DNA of 64,000 bases from Pedobacter frigiditerrae (GTDB taxonomy: Bacteria; Bacteroidota; Bacteroidia; Sphingobacteriales; Sphingobacteriaceae). Positions 41,754 through 50,782 of the stretch are shown piece by piece; position 1 is the stretch's first letter, and every line of letters starts with the position of its first letter. The notes under the pieces are model-generated. The model was not told the DNA's origin. It worked only from the letters and a program-made list of their open reading frames with translations, and did no database searches. The translations under genes were made by a program, and so were the position numbers. Location of the stretch: the NCBI RefSeq assembly GCF_004331645.1, contig NZ_SJSK01000004.1, positions 62,001-126,000 of the forward strand, given 5' to 3'.

Positions 41754-44036
41754 TTATTTTATATTAAGTCTTACCCCTAAGAAACCTCTTATGCCTTGGT
41801 TAGGAGCATATACATAACTAGGGTCAAATGTTAAACCATAAGGATTCTCAGGTGTAACCAAAACTTGTCCGTTCTGGCCAAACTGTACATTCTTATCGAA
41901 AGGGTCATTAGAGCGAGCAATTATAAATGGCGTTCCCTTATTTGGCGTAAAATTCAGCAAGTTTTTTACACCTCCATAAATCTCCATATCCTTAACCCCA
42001 TCATAAACCAATTGAATATTCTGTATTGTCCATGTTGGAGAAAATTGCCTACGAGGATCTAAATCGCTTAACAAGGGTAAACGCATTGGACTGTAAACAT
42101 TTCCAGTATAATCTATCCCAAGATGGAGTTTGTTTATTTTATAGGATACTGCCCAGGTTCCAGAAAATTTTTCTGTTAAAATTTGCTGCTGTTTTATGCC
42201 GTTCTCAATAACGCTAACATCCTGGTAAGTTGTACCTACAGTTAATTTCAGACCTGAACTAAAAGCCATATCCAGGTTTGCTGTTAAGCCTCTACTCACT
42301 GCATAACCATTAAGATTATCATAAATAATTTGATTTGGATTAGAATCATAGTCGCCAATAATTCTATTATTAAAGTAAGTGTAAAATGCAGATAAATCTA
42401 TTCCTAAAAACGAGCCACTTTTTAGATATACCTTTTTCAGAAAGTTTAAATTGAGGTTATAGGTACGTTCAGGTCTTAATTTATCATTAATTACAATATC
42501 CCTTGCTCCTGTTAGTGCCGCGTGATCTTCAGTAAAAATATTAACTACCCTAAAACCAGTCCCAGCATTTAACCTAATTATATTTTTATCATTTATGCTC
42601 CATTTATAGGCAAATCTTGGTGTAAATATATTGCCATGAATGGAGTTGTAATCATATCTCAGCCCTGCTAAAACAGAATGTTCTTTATTTAATTTAACTT
42701 CATCCTGTACAAATAAACCCGGCAAAAATGTTTTCTCTGGCATGTTTATTTGATTTGAAATATCATTAGATGCTGTTGCTGGGGTATTGTCATCATAAAA
42801 AGTATACCTAAAAGCCGCTCCAAAAAGTAAATCATTGTTTCCTATTTTTTTATCCCAAGTAAATTGTGAGAAAGCAATTTGTTGTTTAGCGATATAAGAT
42901 GTAGTACCATACCTACTATCTTGATCATGGTTGGTTAACGAAAATGCCAAGAACATCCTCTCTCTAATTGGGAGTTGATAATTTCCAATTAGTTCTACTC
43001 TTTTGGTGTAAATACTCTCACCATAAACTTTGTCGCCACCTCTAAAAGATTTATTCCAATTCATTTCTCCACCCCACCTATCTTCGTACAAATATCTTCC
43101 AGCAATAGAAAAAAGTCTATTTTCTTTTCTGGTTATATTCCATTTTTGGAAAACTGAAACTCTATCTTGCAAAGTTACATCAGTAAATCCATCATGATTA
43201 TGATCTACTTTGTTGCCGTATTTAAAATAGTTTATACCCGTTAAAAAAGATGTCTTGCGACTTAGATTTACTTTAAAACCAATATCCATATTGTATTCTT
43301 TATAGTCAGTTGCCATAAAATCAGCAGAAAATAATGAGGCATTTTGCACCTTTTTGGTTATGATATTAATTAAACCTCCAACAGCTTCACTTCCATATAA
43401 TGATGAAGCAGGACCTTTTACCACCTCAATTCTTTCTACTAAGGCATTTGGTATTCCAGACAAACCGTAAACAGTAGAAAGACTGCTCACAATTGGCATT
43501 CCATCAATTAAAACCATAGTGTATGGTCCTTCTAAGCCATTAATATGGATATCTCCTGTATTACAGATATTGCAATTGAGTTGTGGACGTACACCATTTA
43601 CATTTTGTAAAGCATCAAAAATACTTGGTGTTGGGTTTTTCTTGAAAAACTTTGCTGTGTAAATTTCTACAGGGACAGGGCTTTCTAATCTATTTACTTC
43701 TTTTTGAGTGCCAGTAATAACAACCTCATTTAACTTCTCATCTAATGATTCAAGCTGTATTTTTGATAGTGAAGTATCTGATTTTAAATCAATTTTAAGA
43801 ATAATGGTTTTAAAACCAATTGCACTAATTTTCAGATTATAAATAGCCGGTTTGAGGTTAGCGTATTTAAAATTCCCTAAACTATCGGTAAAAACTGTAG
43901 CTTTTAGATCTGTTATTGACACAGAAATCCTACTTGCAGTCGCATCCGAAGACACAACACCTGCCAACTTATATTGTTGAGCATTAACATTTTGAAATAT
44001 AAATAAAACTATTAATAGTGTAAGTATCTTTTGCAT
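41754..44036 (-). CDS. TonB-dependent receptor with carboxypeptidase-regulatory domain
   Basis: The protein has 760 residues. A signal peptide (about 1-19, 'QNVNAQQ') precedes a CarboxypepD_reg-like domain (about 20-100), plug (about 110-230: 'NCNICNTGDIHINGLEGPYT', 'VLIDGMPIVSSLS', 'ERIEVVKGPASSLYGSEAVG') and a 22-strand-type barrel ending 'NQGIRGFLGVRLNIK'. A Cys-x2-Cys-like 'CNICN' in the plug is noteworthy and may relate to the thioredoxin-fold neighbour. The receptor resembles the FepA/CirA type, with metal, vitamin B12 or siderophore as possible substrates. Its promoter holds a palindromic operator shared with the DtxR-family regulator. Confidence 0.9.
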   Translation of the reverse strand: MQKILTLLIVLFIFQNVNAQQYKLAGVVSSDATASRISVSITDLKATVFTDSLGNFKYANLKPAIYNLKISAIGFKTIILKIDLKSDTSLSKIQLESLDEKLNEVVITGTQKEVNRLESPVPVEIYTAKFFKKNPTPSIFDALQNVNGVRPQLNCNICNTGDIHINGLEGPYTMVLIDGMPIVSSLSTVYGLSGIPNALVERIEVVKGPASSLYGSEAVGGLINIITKKVQNASLFSADFMATDYKEYNMDIGFKVNLSRKTSFLTGINYFKYGNKVDHNHDGFTDVTLQDRVSVFQKWNITRKENRLFSIAGRYLYEDRWGGEMNWNKSFRGGDKVYGESIYTKRVELIGNYQLPIRERMFLAFSLTNHDQDSRYGTTSYIAKQQIAFSQFTWDKKIGNNDLLFGAAFRYTFYDDNTPATASNDISNQINMPEKTFLPGLFVQDEVKLNKEHSVLAGLRYDYNSIHGNIFTPRFAYKWSINDKNIIRLNAGTGFRVVNIFTEDHAALTGARDIVINDKLRPERTYNLNLNFLKKVYLKSGSFLGIDLSAFYTYFNNRIIGDYDSNPNQIIYDNLNGYAVSRGLTANLDMAFSSGLKLTVGTTYQDVSVIENGIKQQQILTEKFSGTWAVSYKINKLHLGIDYTGNVYSPMRLPLLSDLDPRRQFSPTWTIQNIQLVYDGVKDMEIYGGVKNLLNFTPNKGTPFIIARSNDPFDKNVQFGQNGQVLVTPENPYGLTFDPSYVYAPNQGIRGFLGVRLNIK

Positions 44037-44054
44037 TTTAATAAATTAGTCTTA

Positions 44055-44088
44055 CAAAAATATAAATTTAGATTAATCTAAAAAACAA
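44055..44088 (-). promoter_or_regulatory. TonB receptor promoter with DtxR-type operator
   Basis: Read on the reverse strand: a TTG (44086-44088), then 23 bp, then -7 box TATTTTTG (44055-44062). Between the two lies the perfect 16-bp palindrome TTTAGATTAATCTAAA (44067-44082). An extra half-site TTTAGA occurs at 44089-44094. The palindrome has the same arms as the site at 38763-38778. Confidence 0.75.
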
Positions 44089-44193
44089 TTTAGACAATTA
44101 TTTAAATATATTTCAGAAATGAGTTAAAATCTAAGTCCTATTCATATTGGCAATGTTTATTTCTAAAGAAATAACGATATTTGTTTTTACGAT

Positions 44194-44643
44194 ATGAAGA
44201 ACGACATCCAAATAAAAAATAAGAGAGCATATTTTGATTACCACATCCTAGATAGTTATGTTGCTGGTATTGCACTTTTAGGTACAGAAATTAAGGCAAT
44301 TAGACAAGGTAAAGCGAATATGACAGACGCCTTTTGTATGTTTATTGGCGATGTGTTATATGTAAGAAACCTTCATGTTTCAGAATATAGTCACAGTTCT
44401 TTTCATCACCATGACATTAAAAGGGATCGAGTTTTACTTTTACATAAGAAAGAATTAAAGAAACTGAAGATCAAAGGTGAAGAGAAAGGCTTCACGATAG
44501 TGCCATTAAGAATTTTCACCAATGAGAGAGGCTTTGCTAAAATGGAAATTGCGATTGCTCAAGGTAAAAAAGAATTTGACAAACGCGATAGCATTAAAGA
44601 TAGAGAGAGCAAACGTGAGATGGATAGAGCGATGAAGGTTTAA
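44194..44643 (+). CDS. smpB: SsrA-binding protein SmpB
   Basis: The protein has 149 residues. It binds tmRNA and guides it to stalled ribosomes. The motifs are intact: 'NKRAYFDYHILDSYVAGIALLGTEIKAIRQGK', 'LYVRNLHVSEY', 'RDRVLLLHKKELKKL' and a basic tail 'KRDSIKDRESKREMDRAMKV' (quoted in part). Length is normal. The ATG is the first possible start. It is convergent with pcm, with a long inverted repeat in between; no tmRNA gene was seen in the window. Confidence 0.97.
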   Translation: MKNDIQIKNKRAYFDYHILDSYVAGIALLGTEIKAIRQGKANMTDAFCMFIGDVLYVRNLHVSEYSHSSFHHHDIKRDRVLLLHKKELKKLKIKGEEKGFTIVPLRIFTNERGFAKMEIAIAQGKKEFDKRDSIKDRESKREMDRAMKV

Positions 44644-44644
44644 A

Positions 44645-44706
44645 CCCCCAACCCCCTAAAGGGGGGGATAAGAAAATTAAAAAGTCCCCTTTAGGGGATT
44701 TAGGGG
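44645..44706. terminator. Inverted repeat/terminator between smpB and pcm
   Basis: CCCCCAACCCCCTAAAGGGG on the left and CCCCTTTAGGGGATTTAGGGG on the right; each also contains its own CCCCTAAAGGGG-type hairpin. It serves the convergent smpB and pcm genes from either side. It belongs to the same family as the element after ung. Confidence 0.7.
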
Positions 44707-45363
44707 TTACCAAGCTTGATCGCCCACCAGAGGAACAAACCTAAAGGTATCTAATTCAATTCTATCAAAGTCATTTTCATTTACCCGGATAACAGTTATC
44801 ATTTTCTGAGTCTTCTCATCTCCTACTGGAATAACTAAAATACCACCAATTTTAAGCTGTTTTAATAAAATTTCTGGAACAAATGGTGCGCCTGCCGTTA
44901 CAATGATTTTATCGTATGGAGCATATTCTTCTATGCCTTTTGAGCCATCACCTAAAAAAAAATTAGCCTTATAACCCATTCCAGGTAATACTTTTAAAGT
45001 ATGGTTGTAAATATTTGGTTGGCGTTCGATAGTATACACCTTTGCACCAACTTCCATTAAAATACAGGTTTGATAACCAGAACCAGTTCCAATTTCTAAT
45101 ACTTTATCTCCTTTTTGGATATGAAGTAATTCGGTTTGATAAGCAACTGTGTAGGGCTGAGAAATCGTTTGTCCATCGCCAATAGGAAAGGCAATGTCTT
45201 TATAAGCCTGGTTCCAAAAAGTTTCATCAAAAAAGAAATGTCGCGGAACTTTGCCAATTGCCTTTAAGACCTTTTCATCTGTAATGCCCCTATCTTTAAG
45301 TAATGCAACTAATTTTTTTCTTCCTCCCTGTTCTCTGTAATTGTCAACGAATTTGTATGCCAT
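44707..45363 (-). CDS. pcm: Protein-L-isoaspartate O-methyltransferase
   Basis: The protein has 218 residues. It repairs isoaspartyl residues using S-adenosylmethionine. 'PRHFFFDETFWNQAYKDIAFPIGDGQTISQPY' (quoted in part) is the substrate-binding part, 'VLEIGTGSGYQTCILMEVGA' the SAM motif I, and 'DGSKGIEEYAPYDKIIVTAGAP' the catalytic region. Length and motifs are normal. It is convergent with smpB. A single perfect DnaA-box sequence TTATCCACA lies 44 nt upstream of its start; this may be chance. Confidence 0.96.
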   Translation of the reverse strand: MAYKFVDNYREQGGRKKLVALLKDRGITDEKVLKAIGKVPRHFFFDETFWNQAYKDIAFPIGDGQTISQPYTVAYQTELLHIQKGDKVLEIGTGSGYQTCILMEVGAKVYTIERQPNIYNHTLKVLPGMGYKANFFLGDGSKGIEEYAPYDKIIVTAGAPFVPEILLKQLKIGGILVIPVGDEKTQKMITVIRVNENDFDRIELDTFRFVPLVGDQAW

Positions 45364-45568
45364 TTCATTTCAAAAATAGCTGTTTAAACTTAATGAGAAT
45401 AAATTTTTATCCACAAATGCATCTATAAAAGTCTAACAAGCATAAAATCAACGTTAAAATTTCTTCTAGTTTCTTGTTTATTGGCAATTCTTATAAACTA
45501 TAAAGAATGGATTGCTTTTAAATGCTAAATAATTTCTACTTTTAGATTCGAATTTACTTTTTTGGCTT

Positions 45569-46249
45569 ATGAAAAAAATATTACTTATCATAGTTTGTGT
45601 ATTCTTATATTACAATGGGTTTTCTCAGGTTGAAGGAAATTATAATTATAGCATTGGCATAAGGGGATATTCTTTAATGCAAATGCCAAAAATTTTAAAC
45701 CAAACCAATTCACAAGATTATACTGATACCTATCTTAATGGCTTTCTTGTTAAATTCAATGACAATCAAATTAGCCTTCGCTTAAATGGCAATTACTTTA
45801 GAAAAGACCTAAGCTTTCGTAATCAGTGCGAAAATTGTGAAATTGCAACAGGGAAAATGACGGATTTCGGTTTTAAAGTTGGATTTGAAAAAAGTATAAG
45901 TTATGCTAAGATACAGCCTTATTTTGGTGGCGACATGGGTTTTAGGGCCAACCATTTTACTGGGGAGATTAAAACTGCCAACCCAAAAAGCACTAGCGCT
46001 CCGTACAATGTTGACTCTGATAAAAATGGTTTTATTTTCGCACCAATCTTAGGACTTAAAATTAATCCAATTAGTCAAATCTCCATTTTTGCTGAAACAA
46101 GTTTAGATTTTTATTATTCTTACGAACGTCAAGAAACGATTCAGCAAGACGCAGCGAACACACGATCATTTGTAAAATATAACAAATGGGAATTTTTATT
46201 AAACCCAATTTCAATAGGAATTCAAGTACATCTTGTTGGAAGAAATTAA
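45569..46249 (+). CDS. Secreted outer-membrane beta-barrel-like protein
   Basis: The protein has 226 residues. The signal peptide ends at 'GFSQ' (about 19). The rest alternates hydrophobic and polar residues in strands ('ISLRLNGNYFRKDLSFRNQ', 'FGFKVGFEKSISYAKIQPYF', 'NPISQISIFAETSLDFYYS') and ends in 'ISIGIQVHLV', the pattern of a small outer-membrane barrel with a C-terminal aromatic-hydrophobic strand. Two cysteines close together ('NQCENCE') may form a disulfide. The end overlaps the convergent priA stop by 4 nt. No specific family is recognised. Confidence 0.7.
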   Translation: MKKILLIIVCVFLYYNGFSQVEGNYNYSIGIRGYSLMQMPKILNQTNSQDYTDTYLNGFLVKFNDNQISLRLNGNYFRKDLSFRNQCENCEIATGKMTDFGFKVGFEKSISYAKIQPYFGGDMGFRANHFTGEIKTANPKSTSAPYNVDSDKNGFIFAPILGLKINPISQISIFAETSLDFYYSYERQETIQQDAANTRSFVKYNKWEFLLNPISIGIQVHLVGRN

Positions 46250-48723
46250 TAAGGATCTACGTCAATCTGAGTAATTACACTCTTGAAGTCTTTTTGCGCG
46301 TTAAAATCTTTGATGGTTTCTTTTAAAACAGTTTTAACTTTTTGAATTGGTGCATTTTTTTCGACCTTAATAATAATTTGCTTGATATAGTAATTTCTAA
46401 TTCTAGCTACTAAAGGTTGTTCTGGCCCTAAAATTCTATTCCCTAATTGTATTTTTAGAGCATTAGCTAGACTTTGGGCTGCAATATTTAAGACATTAGA
46501 GTCCTTGTGTTTTACATTAATGAATATCAAACGAGTAAAAGGAGGATAATTGAACTGTTTACGTTCTATCATCTCATCGTTATACATCTCTGTATAATTA
46601 TTTTCTATTACTTGTTTAATGATACGATGAGAATCATCATAAGCTTGTATACAAACTTTACCTTGCTTATCTCTTCTACCTGCTCTACCTGCTACTTGCG
46701 CCAATAATTGATAACTTCTCTCAAACGCCCTAAAATCTGGGTAATTAAGCAAGGTATCTGCATTAATTACACCAATTAAACTAACATTATCAAAATCTAA
46801 TCCTTTGGCCACCATTTGTGTCCCTATTAAAATTTGAGTTTTTTTGTCCTGAAAATCGGAGATGATTTGTTGCATTCCATTTTTAGTTCTGGTGCTATCT
46901 AAGTCTAAACGAGCAATTTTCACATCTGGAAAAATAAGACTTAGTTCCTCTTCTATTCTTTCAGTTCCAAAACCTTTTTGCTCAATGTGCACTGAACCAC
47001 AGGCAGGGCAAATATTAATGCTACTTTGATGATAACCACAATAGTGACAATGTAATTTACCACTTGTTTTATGATAGGTTAAACTTACATCGCAATTAAC
47101 GCATTTTGGCGCATAACCACAGGTAGCACAAATTAATATAGTTGCATACCCTCTTCTATTTTGAAATAAAATGATTTGCTCCTTATTCTCCAAAGCAATT
47201 GCCATGTCATCTATTAACACACTAGTAAAATAAGAAGTCATTTTTTTACGTTTGGTTTCTTCAGCAATGCTAACCACTTGTTGTAACGGTAGCTGAACAC
47301 CTCCAAATCGCTCATTTAAAATAACTAAACCATACTTTTCTGTTTCTGCATTATAAAAACTCTCTATTGATGGTGTTGCCGAACCTAGTATTACTTTAGC
47401 TTGATGTAAATGACCCAGAAAAACAGCTGCATCTCTGGCTTGATACCTTGGTGCTGGCTCGTGTTGTTTATATGAAGACTCATGTTCTTCATCAACCACA
47501 ATTAACTTTAAATCTTTAAATGGTAAAAAGACGGCTGAACGCGCACCTAACACAACTTGATAAGAACCATTTAACACTTTGTTCCAGATCTCTACCCTTT
47601 CATTATCGTTAAATTTAGAATGATAAACACCGATCTTATCACCAAAGTATTTTTTAATTCGTTCTACTATCTGCGTGGTAAGCGCAATTTCTGGCAATAG
47701 AAAAAGTACTTGTCCACCTTGTGCAATAGCAGTTTCAATTAGCTTAATGTATAATTGGGTTTTCCCAGAAGCTGTAATTCCATGTAGTAACACCACATCT
47801 TTATTTGCAAATTGAGCTTCAATATCCAAAAATGCCTTTTGTTGAGCAGCACTTAGCTCAAAATTGACTTCAAATTCATCATGAGCATCGTTTAATCTAC
47901 TTACCTGCCTTTTCTCAACATTAAAAATATCTTTATCTATTAAAGATTTTAATGCAGCTTGTCCGCTACCAGATTCTTCTAACAATTTTTGTTTTGGAAT
48001 GGTAGTTTCACTTTTAGAAAGTTTTAAATAGGCCAATAATGCATCTAATTGTTTTGGTGCTTTTTCTAAAAGTGAGAACAATTGTTTTAGGTTTTCTTCA
48101 TCCTTGTAAAAAGGGTTTAAAGAAATGAATGATTTTAACAGTGGCCTGTATTTTTCAATAACTTCTTCAGCTATATAAATTACTTCCTTACTAATTAAAG
48201 AGTTGATAATTGGATAAACAGTTTTCTGTCCTAATAATTCAACCACATCATCAATACTAATGCGTTGCTGTTTATGCAATACATCAATTATTAAGCTTTC
48301 CTTTTCTGTCAAGTTTAATTCCAAAGGCAATTCATCTCGCAACACTAAAATCGTTTCACTAGCCAGTTTTAGCCCAGTTGGTAATGCTGCTGCCATTACA
48401 TCGCCTTCATTGCATAGATAATAAGCCGTAATCCAGTCCCAAAACTCAAATTGTTTTGCTGTAATAACGGGGATTTCATCCACAACATCGATTATGTACT
48501 TTGCTTGATAAAATTCTGGCGGTTGCTGACCAATACTTTTAACTAAGGCTGTATATATTTTATGTTTTCCAAATTGAACAACTACACGTTTGCCCACTGC
48601 AACTTTATCATTGAGCTCAAACGGTACACGATAAGTATAATTTATAGCTAATGACAAAGGCAATATCACTTCTACAAAAAGTGTTTCCCTTTCAGAAAAA
48701 TCCAATGAAGTTGCAAATTGCAT
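46246..48723 (-). CDS. priA: Primosomal replication restart helicase PriA
   Basis: The protein has 825 residues. It restarts stalled replication forks. The N-terminal DNA-binding domain is about 1-200. Helicase Walker A is 'LLHGITASGKTQLY', Walker B 'LIVVDEEHESSYKQHEPAPRY'-like with DEEH, and eight cysteines of the two zinc sites follow ('LICATCGYAPKCVNCDVSL', 'LHCHYCGYHQSSINICPACG'). 'GTQMVAKGLDFDNVSLIGV' and 'RAFERSYQLLAQVAGRAGR' are motifs V and VI. The upstream gene's stop overlaps the start by one base, so it is coupled to DUF423. Confidence 0.97.
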   Translation of the reverse strand: MQFATSLDFSERETLFVEVILPLSLAINYTYRVPFELNDKVAVGKRVVVQFGKHKIYTALVKSIGQQPPEFYQAKYIIDVVDEIPVITAKQFEFWDWITAYYLCNEGDVMAAALPTGLKLASETILVLRDELPLELNLTEKESLIIDVLHKQQRISIDDVVELLGQKTVYPIINSLISKEVIYIAEEVIEKYRPLLKSFISLNPFYKDEENLKQLFSLLEKAPKQLDALLAYLKLSKSETTIPKQKLLEESGSGQAALKSLIDKDIFNVEKRQVSRLNDAHDEFEVNFELSAAQQKAFLDIEAQFANKDVVLLHGITASGKTQLYIKLIETAIAQGGQVLFLLPEIALTTQIVERIKKYFGDKIGVYHSKFNDNERVEIWNKVLNGSYQVVLGARSAVFLPFKDLKLIVVDEEHESSYKQHEPAPRYQARDAAVFLGHLHQAKVILGSATPSIESFYNAETEKYGLVILNERFGGVQLPLQQVVSIAEETKRKKMTSYFTSVLIDDMAIALENKEQIILFQNRRGYATILICATCGYAPKCVNCDVSLTYHKTSGKLHCHYCGYHQSSINICPACGSVHIEQKGFGTERIEEELSLIFPDVKIARLDLDSTRTKNGMQQIISDFQDKKTQILIGTQMVAKGLDFDNVSLIGVINADTLLNYPDFRAFERSYQLLAQVAGRAGRRDKQGKVCIQAYDDSHRIIKQVIENNYTEMYNDEMIERKQFNYPPFTRLIFINVKHKDSNVLNIAAQSLANALKIQLGNRILGPEQPLVARIRNYYIKQIIIKVEKNAPIQKVKTVLKETIKDFNAQKDFKSVITQIDVDPY

Positions 48724-49106
48724 TATTTATCTTTTAGTGCGGCAAGGAATAGACAAACCCAACCCAATATAAAACACAAACCTCCAATTGGAGTAATTGG
48801 ACCAATGAATTGAGCAGAAAAATGATAAATATCTTTTAATGCTAAAAGATAAAGAGAACCAGAGAACAAGATAATCCCTAGTGTAAAGAAAATATAGGAA
48901 AGGCCGATTAATTTGTTTTTATAACGAGCAAAGGTAGAAAGGTATAAAAGTGCAAAAACGTGATAAAACTGATATTCGACTCCTTTTTGCCAAATTTCTA
49001 AAGACGTTACACTAATTAACGCCTTAAGGCTATGCGCACCAAATGCACCTAACATAACTGCTAGTCCACCCAAAAAAGCAGCAGTAAGGATTATACGTTT
49101 GTTCAT
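48723..49106 (-). CDS. DUF423 family membrane protein
   Basis: The protein has 127 residues with four membrane helices (about 5-22, 42-60, 65-87, 100-122). The opening 'AFLGGLAVMLGAFGAHSLKAL' and 'GVEYQFYHVFALLYLSTF' are the family hallmarks of DUF423 (YgdD-like). Its stop overlaps the priA start by one base, so the two are read together. The function of the family is unknown. Confidence 0.92.
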   Translation of the reverse strand: MNKRIILTAAFLGGLAVMLGAFGAHSLKALISVTSLEIWQKGVEYQFYHVFALLYLSTFARYKNKLIGLSYIFFTLGIILFSGSLYLLALKDIYHFSAQFIGPITPIGGLCFILGWVCLFLAALKDK

Positions 49107-49177
49107 GAGTAATCGGCTTAATATAAATGCTAAATTAAGAAAATGCCCTTATAATCTCTGTAATACCAAAATTAAAT

Positions 49178-49185
49178 TAAATTTG
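49178..49185 (+). promoter_or_regulatory. -7 box TAAATTTG upstream of the gene at 49197
   Basis: TAnnTTTG match with 11 nt to the ATG; short leader. No obvious -33 TTG at 17-23 bp. Confidence 0.4.
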
Positions 49186-49196
49186 TAGTTACGGTC

Positions 49197-50768
49197 ATGA
49201 GAAAGATATACATAACATTAGGAGTTTTATTTTTGGGGGTAATTGCTATGGCCTATTTGTATTTTTCTAACCTAAATACAGAAGCAAATGCAAATAATAT
49301 ATCTTTAAATGCTGTTGCAAAAGAGGCTAGCCTTGTCTTCAGTTTTGATAACGATAAGAGCTTTTATGAAATATTACGTGGGCAGGATTTACTTCAAAAT
49401 ATTTTAGGAGAGAAAAAATCTAAAGAGTTAAAATCTTTAAGAGAAAACCTCATCGAGAACCATGAAATTTTTAATCAACTAGATGGACAAAAAATCTACA
49501 TCGGTATATTACCTGGATTAGAAAACACAGTTGATTTCTTAATTAGCACGCAACTCAAGGCCAATTCCGATCCAATAAAAGTATTAGATAACCTAAAATC
49601 CAGTAAAATAAAGATAGAAAAGGTAAAGGATATTTATAAGTTAAGCTTTACGGATAGCACCAATTGTTTTGTAGGCATTAAAGATAAATTGATTTTAATT
49701 TCTAATTCGGCATCAACCATTGAAAATAATTTTACAAATCAAAAAATTGAAAAGGGTTTTGTTGATTACGTGAAAGCAAATTCTAGATTTAATAAAAATA
49801 CTTTAGCAAATCTGTATATTAACTTTAATAACACACCATTATTACTCAAAAACCTACTAAATAGCAGTTTAACTGGAGAACTCCATATTTTTAGTCAGCA
49901 AAATACTTATGTTGCATTAAGTTATAATTTTAGTAAGGAGAAGTTATTATTTAATGGGAATACTGATGTAAATGACAATAATTACTTCAAGCTATTTTCT
50001 AAGATACCTGAGCAAAAAATAAATATCAATGTAATCCTTCCCACAAAAACGGCCAACTATGCTATTTACGCTATAAATGATTATACCAGTTGGCGAAAAC
50101 AATTAATGGAATTACAAACAGGAAGAAGTGAAACTGAAAAGCTTAATAAAAACATTGCAAACATCAATCAAACTTATAGACTTGATATAGAACAAATTTT
50201 CATTAAATATTGTAATCGTCAGTTTGTTAGTTTTCAGCTGAATACTGGAGAGAAATTTGGGGCTGTAGCCTTAAATGATGGAGAAAAATTAAATCAACTT
50301 TTATTAGACCTAAGCGCGGAGTATGCAACAGATATTAGGATTTTTAAAGAAGCAAATATACCTTATATATTTTTTGGCGATCCATTTAAAAAGTTCGAAA
50401 GACCATTTTATACCATAATTGATAATTATTTAGTAATGGCAAACAATGCAAGCAGCATTAACTCATTCTTAAATAGCTATAGTAATGGAGACTTGTTAAT
50501 CAATAATGAAGATTACAGAGGCTTAACAGATCAACTTTCTACATCTGCAACCATATCATTTTATGTAAATAATAAGAACTCAAATGATATTTTCGGAAGA
50601 AATCTAAAGAGACCATACTACAAACAGTACCAGTCTAAGGATGGATTTAAGTATTATGATGCGTTTTCTTATCAGCTCTCGGGAGGTAGTGGAAGATTTT
50701 TAAGTAATGTTTTGCTTTACAAAAAAGCAGAGAAAGTTATTGAGCCAGATACTTTAAACACAAATTAG
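49197..50768 (+). CDS. Exported protein of unknown function (membrane-anchored)
   Basis: The protein has 523 residues. One N-terminal hydrophobic segment (about 5-26) acts as an anchor or signal; no lipobox. The rest is a soluble, strand-rich exported domain with no Cys-based motif. Conserved blocks such as 'EASLVFSFDNDKSFYEILRG' and 'KLILISNSASTIENNF' recall the DUF3352 type of Bacteroidota/cyanobacterial exported proteins, but the match is loose. It is followed, 14 nt later, by a DUF5723-like protein, so an operon is likely. Function is unknown. Confidence 0.65.
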   Translation: MRKIYITLGVLFLGVIAMAYLYFSNLNTEANANNISLNAVAKEASLVFSFDNDKSFYEILRGQDLLQNILGEKKSKELKSLRENLIENHEIFNQLDGQKIYIGILPGLENTVDFLISTQLKANSDPIKVLDNLKSSKIKIEKVKDIYKLSFTDSTNCFVGIKDKLILISNSASTIENNFTNQKIEKGFVDYVKANSRFNKNTLANLYINFNNTPLLLKNLLNSSLTGELHIFSQQNTYVALSYNFSKEKLLFNGNTDVNDNNYFKLFSKIPEQKININVILPTKTANYAIYAINDYTSWRKQLMELQTGRSETEKLNKNIANINQTYRLDIEQIFIKYCNRQFVSFQLNTGEKFGAVALNDGEKLNQLLLDLSAEYATDIRIFKEANIPYIFFGDPFKKFERPFYTIIDNYLVMANNASSINSFLNSYSNGDLLINNEDYRGLTDQLSTSATISFYVNNKNSNDIFGRNLKRPYYKQYQSKDGFKYYDAFSYQLSGGSGRFLSNVLLYKKAEKVIEPDTLNTN

Positions 50769-50782
50769 TAATTTAGGTGATT

